Assembly: GCA_003194525.1 (NCBI GenBank)
Contig: NBIV01000128.1
Location: 124,001-188,000 of the forward strand
Length of the DNA stretch: 64,000 bases
DNA from: Gracilariopsis chorda
Lineage: Eukaryota > Rhodophyta > Florideophyceae > Gracilariales > Gracilariaceae
Direction: 5' to 3'
The notes under the pieces are model-generated. The model was not told where the DNA came from. It saw only the letters and a program-made list of their open reading frames with translations, and ran no database searches. The translations under genes were made by a program, and so were the position numbers. Shown here piece by piece: positions 1-11,433 of this stretch; position 1 is the stretch's first letter; every line of letters begins with the position of its first letter.

Positions 1-730
1 ACGGTGGCTCTCCAATGAGTATTACACTACCGGCAAAGACAGGTATGTCTCTTTTAAGCCAAATAGCTGCTTCTTGATCATTAGAGTTGCGTGTAGCTCG
101 CACTGTTGTTGCCGGTAGTTCACTGGCAGGAGCGCAATCAATACTACTTGCGTCAGCAGATAGATCAATCATCTTACATATTGTTGCAAGGCTCACCTTC
201 CGTTGTACCATTTTGCTTGTCAATAGACTGCGTTTGGTGGTAAGTTTTGCATTTTGTCCGCCAATGACGTTCAAAAACTTAAAGGTCAGTTTGCAATGAT
301 TGTTATCGAAAGGAAATTGCTCCAATGTTTTGATACTGCTTTGTATAGTTGTTCGTATCAATACAGAATTTTCTGCAGTTGTAATTGCGTCGTCGGTGTT
401 AAATGGTGTTTTACTTGTCCTCAGGGTATTGAGCTGCGGTAAGGCCGCCATTGAAGGCTGCACTAATCGTCGCAAGTAGAGCGCTGTTGCGAAAACTGGG
501 CTAATGTTAAACGGTGGAAGAGAACGGGTTATGCATTACGGTAAGAAAATGGAAAAGCAGTTTTCGTTTAGCGATTACTGCGGCAGCTGGAAGGCTGCAA
601 GTGGAAACAGAAAGTGTGTACTGACGTATGCAATGTGTCATCCTCTGATTCGATGTCCTCGGTCTACTTGATTTAGAGTTTTGATTTCGTCAAGTCGTGG
701 AACGGCCCTTAGAAAAGTAGACTCGTTGAG
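1..730. other. no recognisable gene
   Basis: Only short open frames without family resemblance are present. I see no RNA gene and no terminal repeat here. It may be decayed transposon or intergenic DNA belonging to the APH-like relics downstream. Confidence 0.4.
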
Positions 731-1258
731 CTACTTGCCTTTGTGTGCGAAAGAACTCGATACTCGAGCAGAGTACCGATAAGCAAAGAAAGGTATCCCA
801 ATAAAAGAGCTTCCCCAATCATAAAAGCAACATGCAACAGATCCTGTTCTGCAATCATTGTTTCCAAAGTATAGATCCCCATGGACCAGCGTAAGAGAAA
901 TTTCGTAGGCATACAACTCAGCACACAGCTGTTCTACAACCGTAGTGGCAGCACAAAGCTCTCTTACTTTTACTGAACTCCCAATGATGGCAATTGTGCT
1001 TTTAATTCGGACCCTTTCCACTGCTCTCGAAACCCCCAACATGTCAATCTGCTCAGCACCTAACATTCACAGGCGATGGAGATGGGCAATATATCTCCGT
1101 TGTAAACCTGCCAAGTTTATGATACTCACTTCCAGATTTTTGTTCTCAGTGTCATAGCTTCGACCGCCCATTTGTAAAAAAGCATTTAACTGGACATTGA
1201 CATCTAGAACAGAGGGTACGTACGCAGAACTTGAGGCAATGAAATTCGTCAGGGGCAC
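731..1258 (-). pseudogene. APH-fold kinase-like fragment, copy 1
   Basis: The reverse strand encodes a stretch with the aminoglycoside phosphotransferase/choline kinase-like catalytic signature: LVHGDLYFGN (the HxDxxxxN catalytic loop) followed by FYDWGSSF, where the Asp would bind metal as in the DFG-equivalent position. The frame from 1258 runs in register into the frame from 1066, but a TGA lies between them at 1067-1069. Further N-terminal sequence is scattered over other frames up to about 1400. The family phosphorylates small molecules with ATP; the substrate here is unknown. The in-frame stop and missing N-lobe suggest a decayed gene, although an unrecognised intron cannot be excluded. 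A second, more damaged copy lies just upstream (1929-3017). Confidence 0.45.
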
Positions 1259-1403
1259 CTACACAGAATCCATTTTCGCAGTCAGTCTTGACGTAGAGCA
1301 CAATGGGAGTGTTGTTGCCAGCCAATGGAATGCCTCCTGATACCCGATATTGCAAAATGTTGGACCGTGCGTTACAATGAACTTGGAGCACGGGTCCATT
1401 CAG

Positions 1404-1757
1404 CTAAATGGCCTTTTGCTTCAACACAAAATGAACCCAACTTGAAACCTTCGAAAACCAACCGACATTTCGCCGGGGACAAAAAAAACTATCAGCCCCT
1501 CGTTCAGATGAGTTGGGACCAAGAATTTCATCTACAAGGGATGAAATAAGACCGCCACATATGAGCCCTTTCTTTTCAAAGCTCCTGATATCCTTCCGTG
1601 ATTCCCATTTGTACATGGCATCAATAATCTTCTCTCGCCTTCTCAGATCCATAACAAGAACTAAACGTTGATTATTAGTTTCGCCCTGCATTTGTACAAA
1701 TTTCGATTCCGAAAAGATCAAATCCATTCCAGTTGACTCCAGCACACTTCTACTCAC
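1404..1757 (-). other. unidentified open frame between the two APH-like copies
   Basis: A 117-codon reverse-strand frame includes a basic stretch VLVMDLRRREKIIDAMYKW. I do not recognise the family. It could be the C-terminal extension of copy 2 or the N-terminal part of copy 1. Its position and strand are compatible with either. Confidence 0.25.
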
Positions 1758-1928
1758 GGCTTCTGGATTGTTTTCCCAAAAATCCTCTCTGCAGTCCCTA
1801 CTCTGTTCTTAAACCGAGATATGGACATGAGGTAGCATGTACTTCTCCTTACCGCTTTGCAGAAGAACCATGATTTCATTCTGGCTAGCAATGATGAAAT
1901 GAGCAGGTTTCTCATCACATAGTGCTTT

Positions 1929-3017
1929 TTATCTTAGAGTGATGCCACGAAACTTTTTTATCCAGCTTACGATGTCCGGAAGAATTGCTTCACAAGCCCA
2001 AATCGTTTCTTCTTGCTCCGCAACATTGCGTTTATCATAATGTTCTAGTTCGAGGTATAAAATTATGATTTCCACTAGCAGATGGGACACTAAGCAGACT
2101 TCTTTTAACTTTTCTTTAGGTAAGCATTTTGACCACATTTCGAAATGTGTATTTCTGGCTGCTTCGTCGGTGAGAGCATCGAATCTGTTTTCAGTAATTG
2201 TAATATAGTTGAAGAAGGGAATGCCCAAGAACATTTGAGACCAGGCCAGCACGCAAGGGCACCGTTGTGGTACCACATTTGTTTACATGTTATCCATCGT
2301 GAAACATCCGTTGACGAGTGCACTGGAAATGCCATATGAAGCAAAGGTGGTACAACGGTTACCAAATTCATTCGAAAAGACCTGTAATTGCAACAAGTAT
2401 GTAGAAAGAGGACGTTCTAGAAGATGTCGTAGTATTGTAGATGCTCTTGACGCCAACCAGGAAGTTGCTAGGATGGGAAGCCACGTTTGTCGAAGTTAAT
2501 CAACAACACCAACAGACTTGACCTGAAATTTAACAAGGGAGCTCAGTATGAACACATCAAGTCCTTTGTATAACGAAAGAGATCCAAGGTGTAACAGCAG
2601 GCTTAGGTCATCGTCGACGTGAATAAATTTCGGCAGAAACGTAGTGCCAAACGTGTGGACTAATTTCGCCACCAGCTTCGGTTCACAGAATTATGGCAAA
2701 CATATCTTCAAGAAAACACATGTGTCCTGACGCTCTTGGAGTACTGCGGTTACCATTGCGCTCAATGCATGGGACGGTTCTTCAACACGAAGCAAAGTGT
2801 AGTGCCACATATTTGAAACCTGCCTCAAGCTTCCAGGAACAAGGTAAATCTCTTTGGATGCGAGAAATTCATGCACTGAAGTTGACAAATGACGAAGCCA
2901 GCCACGCCCCCACCATGAAACTTTGGCTTTGTATGTACCTACACCTAAGAACTCCGAATGGACGCCAGTTGGAAGATTTGCGACATCAAACGTAGAGTGC
3001 ACTGGAAACCAATCCAT
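1929..3017 (-). pseudogene. APH-fold kinase-like fragment, copy 2 (catalytic residues lost)
   Basis: The frame at 1929-2276 aligns with copy 1 around the metal-binding loop: CVLAWSQMFLGIPFF here against CFYDWGSSFIGIPFF there, so the Asp before Trp has become Ala. Just upstream, another frame reads LVNGCFTMDN where copy 1 has LVHGDLYFGN, so the catalytic His and Asp are Asn and Cys and a frameshift separates the two parts. The frame at 2691-3017 may supply the N-terminal region. The copies are tandem and in the same orientation. I read this as a duplicated kinase-like gene in which this copy has lost activity and reading frame. Confidence 0.4.
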
Positions 3018-3569
3018 GGCTGCAAGGCTGTCGCTTCCTGCCCAGTGATATCTGCTTAGGATACTCGACAGGTGCTCACCATCGAATATAATAACTACAT
3101 CGTTGTATTAAGGTGGAGTATCGGGGTTGAACAAGACAAGATTTTGGGCGTAACCAAAAAGGGAAAGAGAGCGGGTCAGCGCTTCGCAAAGGTCGTCGAG
3201 TTGTGTGCTCTATGACTCAGTCCACGGGACTTTACCAGTTTTAGGTGGGCACACTTGTGGCAGCATGTACCTTTCGCCAACTTTTGCCACAAGCAGAAAA
3301 CATCTTTTGGCAGCTCGAATGAGCAGGCGAAACACATTAGGTGCTCCGCCATGATTCGCCTCGTGCTACAGTGGGTTGGAAAGGTGGGTGGTGGTTGCCA
3401 CCTCCAGTTTCACATTTTGACTTGCAGACTGCAAGTTGAGTTGAGCTCATGCAGTTGCGGGTGCGCAGTATCCATTGTCACACGTGTTACGTGTGCGCAA
3501 CCATGTCATGCGACACGTGACCCCGCACTGCGTGGCTTCAGAGAGGGGCGTCATTGAATGGCTAGCGAG
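3018..3569. other. non-coding stretch, no feature recognised
   Basis: No frame shows family resemblance. The right part is rich in CACGTG-like words and leads into the tandem repeat at 3570. Confidence 0.35.
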
Positions 3570-3727
3570 GACGAGCACCAGTGTTGAGGGTATAACCACA
3601 ACCTTAACTCGTTCATATACGTGACACACACGTATTACGTGAACGTTCGACGACGAGCACCAGTGTCGAGGGTGTGCCCACACCTTTAACACGTTTACAT
3701 AGGTGTCACACACGTATTACGTGAACG
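3570..3727. repeat. tandem duplication, two units of about 80 bp
   Basis: Unit 1 (3570-3651) and unit 2 (from 3652) both begin GACGAGCACCAGTGT and end ACACACGTATTACGTGAACG, with scattered substitutions between them. Both units contain CACACGTATTACGTG, a short near-palindrome. Confidence 0.8.
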
Positions 3728-3764
3728 CGTTTGGTAGCTATCTGGACGTTCTTCTTAGCTAGCT

Positions 3765-4017
3765 GTTAGCGCTGCAAAAGAGCAGCGCCAAGAATTTTTA
3801 TTGTTGTGTCTGTGTGTTCCTTTTTTTTGCTTTCAAGTTCATTGTGTAACCGAGGGCAGTGAAGCAAACTTACTTATATGCTTCTCGGTTGTAACAGAAC
3901 TCTTACACGTGGCAAGCAGCTGGAGGTTTACTTGCCATGATACTGAATAGAATACAGAATAGCAATGTCGTTGCTAACCTATGTCATTGCTGCCTTACAC
4001 GTGTTTCACACGTATGA
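3765..4017. repeat. interspersed repeat, uninterrupted copy (empty site)
   Basis: About 250 bp from GCGCTGCAAAAGAGC to TTTCACACGTATGA. The same sequence recurs at 8634-8737 and 10992-11133, where it is split by a 2.25-kb DNA transposon. The unoccupied target here reads GCAAACTTACTTATATGC. The repeat may be a solo LTR or MITE-like unit; I could not fix its termini. Confidence 0.85.
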
Positions 4018-4182
4018 AACGATCCCCTCCCCCGCGCATGCCACGGGTTCCGCACTTGAACTCTACATAAACTGTAGTCAACCTCTTCAAGTTGTCTCTC
4101 GTAGCTTGTGTGATATAGAATCGCCTTCCGACTGTTTTTCAACTTCTGATAAACGGTCGAAAGTCAATGTTCGCGGATTCCT

Positions 4183-5238
4183 TTGTACAGGATCAGAGTT
4201 GCAACTGCGGGTGGCCGACTCAACATAGGTTCACAGTTTAGTCTGTGCGCTCTTTTAGCTACAATGCAAAGTCGGAATCCCCCAAAAGAGCGTACACCAC
4301 ATTTTGCTCGACTGCAGCCAAGCAATCCTCCAATATGTCGTTCTTTGCGTTATCGTCCCCCTTATTCAAAGTAGTTCCACTGCGATCAACCATTTACTCC
4401 TCGTGCTGATACTGCGGATATGTTTCATGAACTCTTAAAAGAAAGTGGAACTTTAGATTCAAACTCTGCCGGCACTTCTACGTACGCTTCTTTTTCTTCA
4501 TCAGGTGGTAATCGGCAATCTTCTTCGAGTAGTTCGTCTTCTCTACGTTCTTCTCATATTTCTGCAGGTGGATCATCTTCGAATTCTGTTCAAACGTCAC
4601 GCGATGAGTTGGCCATTGAAAAGCTATTGGTTTAAGATGGAACCAGTCTTGGAAACAAAATGTTTCGACACGGAATGGTTTATGCATGTGCGTCGTCTCC
4701 AGGTGGCATTGATCAATTTCATGAGATTGATATCAACTCAATTTCACTTTTCAATGAAGACGGGGACTCTGTGTCCCGAACCATGATTGCTGACACTCCA
4801 CATGCACGGCGCCAAAATCCGCAGAAGAAATTTCGTGTTCGCTTAGGTGTTTCGTCATCTTCTACTCCTGGTAGACAGGGGTATACCCAAAGGATATTGG
4901 ATGCCATTCGGAGATATACAGGATGTAGCATCATTATTGGAAAACCTGCTGCTCGTTCACCTGTCCCTGGCCTACGACACTTTCATGATCCCCACTGTCA
5001 CAGGCCATTCCAGCACCAGAATAGCGGCAATATTTTTCTTGCTGCTGCTACGAACTGCGCCTATCAGATGGCTCTGTACCATTATAGGTTGAGCACGAAA
5101 GCTGCAGAGTTTGCAGGTCGACTGGAGAATGCAATGTTTCAGTTTACTCATGTACTGGCAAGTGTTGCTAGTGCATCAAATGCAATTCAAACTTCTGGTC
5201 TCGGGCTTGACCTTCGACGTATACGAAACTACATGTAA
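4183..5238 (+). pseudogene. unidentified open frame with two in-frame stops
   Basis: One reading frame stays open from 4183 to 5238 apart from a TAG at 4372-4374 and a TAA at 4633-4635. The middle part is a Ser/Gly-rich low-complexity tract (runs of eight or more Ser around 4520-4560); the last 190 codons have mixed composition with a basic segment around codon 40 of that part. I recognise no domain. It may be a decayed host gene or a transposon-borne ORF. The following gypsy relic is on the opposite strand. Confidence 0.3.
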
Positions 5239-5558
5239 ACTTTGGTTTCTTAGCTTGTTTCCCTGGTCTTCGTTGGTACCTGGTTCGTTTTCGCAAGAAT
5301 TCTGGAATAGACCATGTCATTTTCATTGATTCTCTGAAAGGGATCATATTCGACAGTGCCGATTCCCGTCATCTTAGACTGTCTATGGCTTCTTTGAAAC
5401 TTTTTGGTAGAAGTGAGTGGCGCAATCCTCGCGTCGCGGAAGTAAGAGAGATGTAATTCACACATTAGCAATAGCAAATAATCATATTGAAACATGCAAA
5501 ATGCTTAGATACGCACATGCAGTACTCATGAGTTTTCAATAAATCACATGCTTCTTTC
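5239..5558. other. spacer next to gypsy relic 1
   Basis: No gene was recognised. It may hold the remains of the 3-prime LTR of the reverse-strand gypsy element, but I found no matching copy upstream of that element near 8.1-8.6 kb. Confidence 0.25.
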
Positions 5559-8013
5559 TTAATGTTCTAGCAGCAATGGGCGTCGGTGATACAGATTTAA
5601 CTTTCTTGCATGAACAGGTTGTCTTGTCACTCTACCATGCGTACTCTTCGGTTCATAGTGAGGGTGAATGGCGCTAGTCACACGGCATGGGCCGAAATAC
5701 TTGTATGTAAAGGCCGGCCATTTTTTAGCGGGATTAAGTGCTTTGCCTTTGCAGATGAGCGCCTCATCACCAACGTTAAATGTGATAACTCGCATATGTC
5801 TATTCTTCGGTTGAGATTGATCTTCAATTCTCTTGAATCTTCTCGAAATCAAAGTATCTAGTTCCAATTTCCGATGAGCTTCAGCGGCACCTAGAAGTAA
5901 TGGGGTGGCGTCATCATTAGTGATTCGGGGAGGAATTCCGTAGAAGTGTTCAAAAGGTGAACTGCCTCCTAGAAGTGAATGGTGCCGATATCCGTATAGG
6001 ATACCGGGAATTGCTTCATCCCAAGAAGTCTGAGACTCTAAAACCGTTTTCCTCATAGCATTCTTCAAAGTTCCAATCATCTTCTCAGCTCTTCCATTTG
6101 AAATTGGAGCATAGGCCAATACGGTTTTCCAGACAATGCCATGCTCACTCATAAAGCTCGTTAAAGTGCTTGCGGTAAAGCAAGTAGCATTGTCAGATAT
6201 GATCAGATGAGGAGGCCCAAAGGAATAGATTACTTCCTTCTGCACAAAGTCGACAACGACTTGAGCTATGGCATTTTGTGTAGCCCAAGCAAGAGGCCAT
6301 CCAGGTATATGCTCAACTGCGACTACCATGAACCTATTTTCTAAAGTTGTGGCTGGAAATGGTCCGGAAAAGTCAATTGAAAGTATGTGAAACAAGCCCG
6401 TGAGAGGATACTGCAGTGTCGTCCTGTATGTTGGTATGGACACAGCTGGTTGACATCCGTGACAACAGATCACATAATCAATGATATCACGATGAACGTT
6501 CGGCCACCAGTACCTGTCCTAAAAAAATTTCTTAGTACATTGAACATCCCAGTGCCCAATATCATCATGAAATGTTTCCAGAATTAACGTTCTTGAAGAA
6601 AGTGGAGGGATTCTTCGGAGGCCCTCGGAGCTACTTCTCATCAGTCTATCATTCCAAACAGCAAACATCTTTGCGTTTTGGCGGATATTTCCTCCACTTC
6701 TGGGGTTTTTCTCCAAGATGTCTTTACCGTTGAGGTGTCTCAGAGTATTTTCCAAATGATTCTCCATTCTCAATGAATACACGTTTCCCATAACGATACA
6801 GCTCGCATCATGATAATGTTCTTCGATATCATCAATCATAATTCATGACAAATAGTTGGCCGCTTGGTTCTTCTTCCCTGAGCGGTACTGAATCTTGAAA
6901 TCGTATTTGGCTAGAAAATCCATCCATCTCGCAATTCTTCCGTGTATACTTTCTTCTTAAATGCGTACTGCAGCGTTTGGTGGTCAGTTATCAATGTAGA
7001 GGGAAGGACTGAGTTCAAGTACACCCTGAACTTCTTCAGCGCAAATATGACTGCAAGTGCTTCACGTTCGCATGCTGAATAGTTTCTTTCTGCCGATGTC
7101 ATAGTCTGACTTGGATATTGTATGGGGAGCAGCTTGTTATCTTCTTTTCTCTGAGCAAGATCAGCACCAAGCGAAACAGAAGAGGCATCTGTTTCTACAA
7201 CAAATGGCGATTTGAAGTCAGGAAATGAGAGCAGAGGTGGTGTAATATCCCCTTCATAACAGATGAGGTTCCACAGCCACCGTTATCTTTCTAGTGGTAG
7301 ATTCTGGAGATAAGCCAAGTCCTTCTGCAAATGAAAGAGAAATAAGACTCGGTACTCCTCCCGACTCCTATAATTCTGCAACAGGCGTTCCATAAACCTT
7401 CACTGAGATAAGTTTTAGTCTTCTAGTCGGTGAATCTGTCTACGTAGCAGTCATTGCTCGAGGTGCAACATTCCTCAAGAATAACTTCTTAATTTGCTTC
7501 TTGGCTTCATCAGCGTCTCCGCGGAAAAGTTTTCCCAACGTGAGGCCACATGAGGCATTCAAAAGTTCAACCAACACGTTGTACATCCCAACATGACCCG
7601 GTATGTATGATTTGCGTTTAGTTGAAGCTTTCTTCTTTTTCGCTGTTCTTCGAGTGGAAGTTCTCTTCCGAATGGAGGGGAGTCGCATAGGCTCTTTCTA
7701 CCCGACTTTCATAGGAACGGGCTGTATTGGATTCAGCAAGGGCGGAAGATCGGCTTCTGATGCCTTATGCTGCTTCGGCTGAGCCTGGAAATCCAGAACT
7801 CGTTTGGTAGTATTTACAATGTCTATTTCTTGATCTTCTGTAAAAAGGAATTCTGTGTAGGTGTTTGGGGCACCTTGAGGCTCCATAACCGAGGTTCTTG
7901 CAATAAGAACAGTTGCGAATCCTACTCTCTTGTGTTGGCTTACTCTGTGATTTATTCACTAAAAGAGAGAGTTGTGATATCTGCTCAGTCAGATCCTCCA
8001 CCTTACTTTCCAA
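5559..8013 (-). mobile_element. degenerate Ty3/gypsy retrotransposon 1
   Basis: Read on the reverse strand, pieces follow the gypsy order. A gag zinc knuckle CSYCKNLGYGASRCPKH lies near 7900. A retropepsin around 7250-7440 has its active site changed to ESG and several stops. The RT-RNase H hinge and RNase H (SAERNYSACEREALAVIFAL, near 7040-7100) come next, then the zinc-binding part of integrase (6519-6839) and a long integrase frame (5559-6473). The integrase keeps D (IDFSGPF), D (ISDNATCF) and E (NGRAEKMIGTLK). The RT palm domain is missing: protease sequence runs almost directly into the end of RT. No LTR pair or target duplication was seen. Confidence 0.85.
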
Positions 8014-8633
8014 GGACTAGACGGACTGTTCTAAACGAAGCGTGAACTTCTTTCGGTTCATATCCACGAGATGATGAACCGTAAGCAAATGAATATGAAG
8101 ACTGGAAGGACTTCAAACAAGTAAAATCGTCTTAACCGCCTTCTTGGAAGGCTCCTAATCATCCACTTCTCTCAGCAGAATGCACTGAGTAAGATCCATA
8201 TGCTCCACGACAGCACTTCGAAGAAACCCATACTTGGGTTGTTCGATGTAACCTACCTTCTCAAAACACTGATCCATTTCGTTTAAATAATCATAAAGTT
8301 CCAGTTTTCGAAGTTGACATGCCATTGCCTTCCTGATAAGCTCTTGCAGTTCCTAAAAAACCGAAAACCGTTCGACTAGCGAACATTTTATTTCAGAGTA
8401 TTTCAGAGCATATTAAAACAAAGCGCAAGCGCTTGAATTCGTATCATATTGAGAGGCAAATGCTTTACCATAAAGATATCTGATATTTTTTGACGTTCTC
8501 TTTTCATATGACTTTTTTTCATAATGATATTTTCATAGTAGAAGAAAAATTTGACGACATCATCTTGTGAACTGTCGTGGAAAACGTATATGCGAGAGCT
8601 GCACTAGAGGCGTCGGCCCTCCTCCAGAATACA
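8014..8633. other. no gene recognised
   Basis: Probably remnant gag or leader sequence of the adjacent reverse-strand gypsy relic on the left, and AT-rich spacer on the right. No open frame has family resemblance. Confidence 0.3.
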
Positions 8634-8739
8634 ATGTTTGCGCTGCAAAAGAGCGGCGCCGAGAATTTTTATTGTGTCTGTGTGTGTCTTTTTTTTCTTT
8701 CAAGTTCATTGTGCAACCGAGGGCAGTGAAGCAAACCTA

Positions 8740-10989
8740 AAGGGGAAGGGAAAGGAATAATTGGACAAAATCCAAACAAACGGCTGTATCTCCACAACAA
8801 ATAGACTTTGGAATCCCTAATTAGTATCATTGACACCGTGACAGTTTTCAAATTCCTGTGCCAGAAAACTAGATTCAAAGGCTACCAAACGAATGAGTCC
8901 TCGTGAAAATAGTTCACGGTCCCGATTCAGACAAAACATTGCGTATGATCGGACACTCACGGCGCTTTGGCCCAATAAACAATCTTTATTTGAAACTCAA
9001 GCACCCTGAAACGTCACCCAAACCTCTGCTTCCTGCTCGTCGTTCGACGCCGCGCAATGGCGCGTTTGAGAGACATCGGGCGCTGATGGTCCTTGAAGCG
9101 CTCGATGCTCATGCGAGCAAGAAGAGCTCGCACGCGTTTGCGGTCCGTTCTAAAGCGCTCTGCTGCCTGTATCTGCAGCTGTAGTCTTTGATCAGCAGCA
9201 CGAGAACGAGCAAGCTGCTTTTCTCGCTCTTCGGACTTCTTTGCTACGTCGCGCGCTCGTTTAGCCCTCGCCATCTCCAGCACAGTTTCTGACGTCATAA
9301 CACAGCCATTTGTAGTGTCCACAAATCCACAGTCTAGCACACGCGCATCTGCGCCCAGTATCTTGTCCTTGTATTCTACACAGCGTTGTCGAAACAACTC
9401 TTCCAGTTCGTCCACGGACAGAATGCGATCAACAGCGCACGACGCCGGACGCGGTACATTCAGCAGACGCCCCGAATTAACAGGCCATAATCCGGCCCTA
9501 CGAAAGCCTGCCTGAATAACTTCTCTTGTAAATGCACAATCATAACCTTCTCGAAGTAGTGCCATAAATGAAAACATATCTACACCCTTGTTCCTAGCAC
9601 TGAACGTAAATTCACAGCTGATCCTATTCAAATGCGCTTTAAAAGCAGAAAATGTCACGACGTCTAGAGGTTGAGTTTTCCCAGATGTATGCGCCGGCAA
9701 CACGTACACAATTATGTCGTTTTAGAAAAGCATTTCCAGAACTTCCAAAGAGATGTGGGCCCTGTATGCATCGTAAACCAACAGAACCTTTCGGCCGTTT
9801 GCAGTCAGGTCCTTGACATGGTCGACAAACCGTTCCGCCCAGGACCGAAAATTAGCGCTGTCAACGCCCCCTGTTTCCGCTCTTGTAGCAATGACAGACC
9901 CTCGTGGCAAGTTTACGGCCGGTGTTTCTTGATACGGAATTCCGTTACGCATCACAGTCCGGTACGGAATACGGGTGCCTTTGACGACGACCAACAAACG
10001 TCCGATTTCCCCTGCAGCGTTAACAACGGGCATCATCGTCACTCTGTGTTTGTAGCTGTAGTCGTTCATCACCATATCTCTAGACCCACCTCTTGCAAAT
10101 AGACGCCTAGAAGACGTCCTCCCTGAAACAACCTTGTCTGGCGTGACTCCCACTTCATCAAGGTTAAAGATGCGCGAGGCGTCAATGTTGTTCTCTTCGA
10201 CAAGTTTGCCGACAGTAGCGAAATGATGAGTTAAAGTCTCGGCATTTACCGCTTTGAATCGTTTGTTTTCTTGAGCCAGCGGCCTCACAAAACGTATTCT
10301 CTCGTCATGTCTCCTGCGAAAGCTACGAAAAAAATAGTCGGAGACATTGGTGTAGTTAAACGGTAAATTTTCCAAGAGTTCTGGGGAAAGCGTTTTGCAA
10401 AAGATTTGAATCGCTTCTCGCAAATGGTTCTGGGTTAGGGGCGTAACTCATTCGGCAAACCGCAAAAGAAGCTGAACAATACATTCTTCATCCTCATCGG
10501 GTAGTCCTTGACGCCTTCCAGGACGAGCATTGCGGTAGTATTTTAAACGGTAGTGAAGTGTGGATCTTGTCATGCCATATTCTTGTTCTACGGTACGGTA
10601 TGGTCGTCCTGCTGCGAGGGCTGTTAGTGCTTTCTGAAAGAGTGACTCTCGCAACTCTTTGGACTAGTTGACCATGGTCGCTTGGCAAGAGTTGCGGGAG
10701 ATCAGTCGGAGAAGGCCGTCGAGCTTCAGTGCCCAATAAGAGACATTTGCATACAGTTGCAGAATGTCTCATTTGAATCGGCCAGAAAGCCCGCCAAAAT
10801 GGTTTACAGGGTCGCAAAATTGAATGAGAAGGTCTATTTTGGATTTTATCCACAGGTTTTTAAGATATCGCTGAGTTTTGTCCCAGAATCTTCAATTGGA
10901 TCGTTGAAAATTGGGAAATCTTTAATTTTGGATATAATATTGTCGTTCAAGTAATGGCTTCGCGTTCAAATATTGCTACGCCCCCCCTT
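8740..10989 (-). mobile_element. pogo/jerky-type (Tc1-mariner superfamily) DNA transposon
   Basis: The element is flanked by TA on both sides (8738-8739 and 10990-10991), the usual target duplication of this superfamily. Its ends are short imperfect inverted repeats starting AAGGGG (left AAGGGGAAGGG; right, on the reverse strand, AAGGGGGGG). It contains one transposase gene on the reverse strand. The empty target at 3765-4017 confirms both boundaries independently. Confidence 0.85.
9014..10675 (-). pseudogene. DDE_1 (pogo/jerky/CENP-B-like) transposase with three in-frame stops
   Basis: A single frame runs from an ATG at 10675 to 9014. The N-terminal part has a Psq-type helix-turn-helix (RPYRTVEQEYGMTRSTLHYR). 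The central part is a DDE_1 catalytic domain with first Asp in IFNLDEVGVTP, second Asp in LLVYDAYRAH, and the downstream VLPAHTSGKTQPLDV typical of the family. A C-terminal basic coiled region follows. The frame is broken by TAG at codon 4, TGA at 10448-10450 and TAA at 9722-9724, with no frameshift. This indicates point-mutational inactivation of a fairly young copy. Confidence 0.85.
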
Positions 10990-11133
10990 TACTTCTATGC
11001 TTCTCGGTTGTAACAGAAATCTTACATGTGGCAAGTTGCTGGAGGGCTACTTGCCATGCTACCCAGTAGAATACAGAATAGCAATGTCATTGCTGTCTTA
11101 CACGTGTTTCACACGTATGACAATAGCCTCAAC

Positions 11134-11433
11134 GGTTTGAACGTTTTGAGACTAATACGTTGAAATTTTTTACTTGAAAAGGGCCAATCCGGAACAAATG
11201 GCAAACACAACAAATCGTCCTCACATATCATGATCGTCACCGTCACGTTTTCTGCTCTCACATCTGTTCAAGGAAGATGCATTTGTGAACACGTTCTTCT
11301 TCTAAAGTAGCAGAACTGCAAGTTTCACATTTTGTCCCAGAAAGAAGCACTTCACGTTTCATACTTGTTCTTACGGAATCTCCCGCCGAAGCAAGCGTGA
11401 TGCGCCAGAAGACTGCGAGAATCGGTACCATCG
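11134..11433. other. upstream region of the longin-like gene
   Basis: This is a 300-bp non-coding stretch between the transposon-bearing repeat and the ATG at 11434. It presumably contains the promoter, but I saw no clear TATA box. Confidence 0.3.

Larger units (their letters stand above)
8634..11133. repeat. interspersed repeat split by a DNA transposon
   Basis: 8634-8737 matches the left part of the repeat at 3765-4017, and 10992-11133 matches the rest (CTTCTCGGTTGTAACAG through TTTCACACGTATGA). The two parts are separated by the 2250-bp pogo/jerky-type element. The join corresponds exactly to the TA dinucleotide in the empty copy. Confidence 0.88.

Noticed and set aside
731-1066. Bacterial antibiotic-resistance phosphotransferase
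   Set aside because: The APH fold is shared by many eukaryotic kinases; the fragment is broken and shows no closeness to known resistance enzymes.
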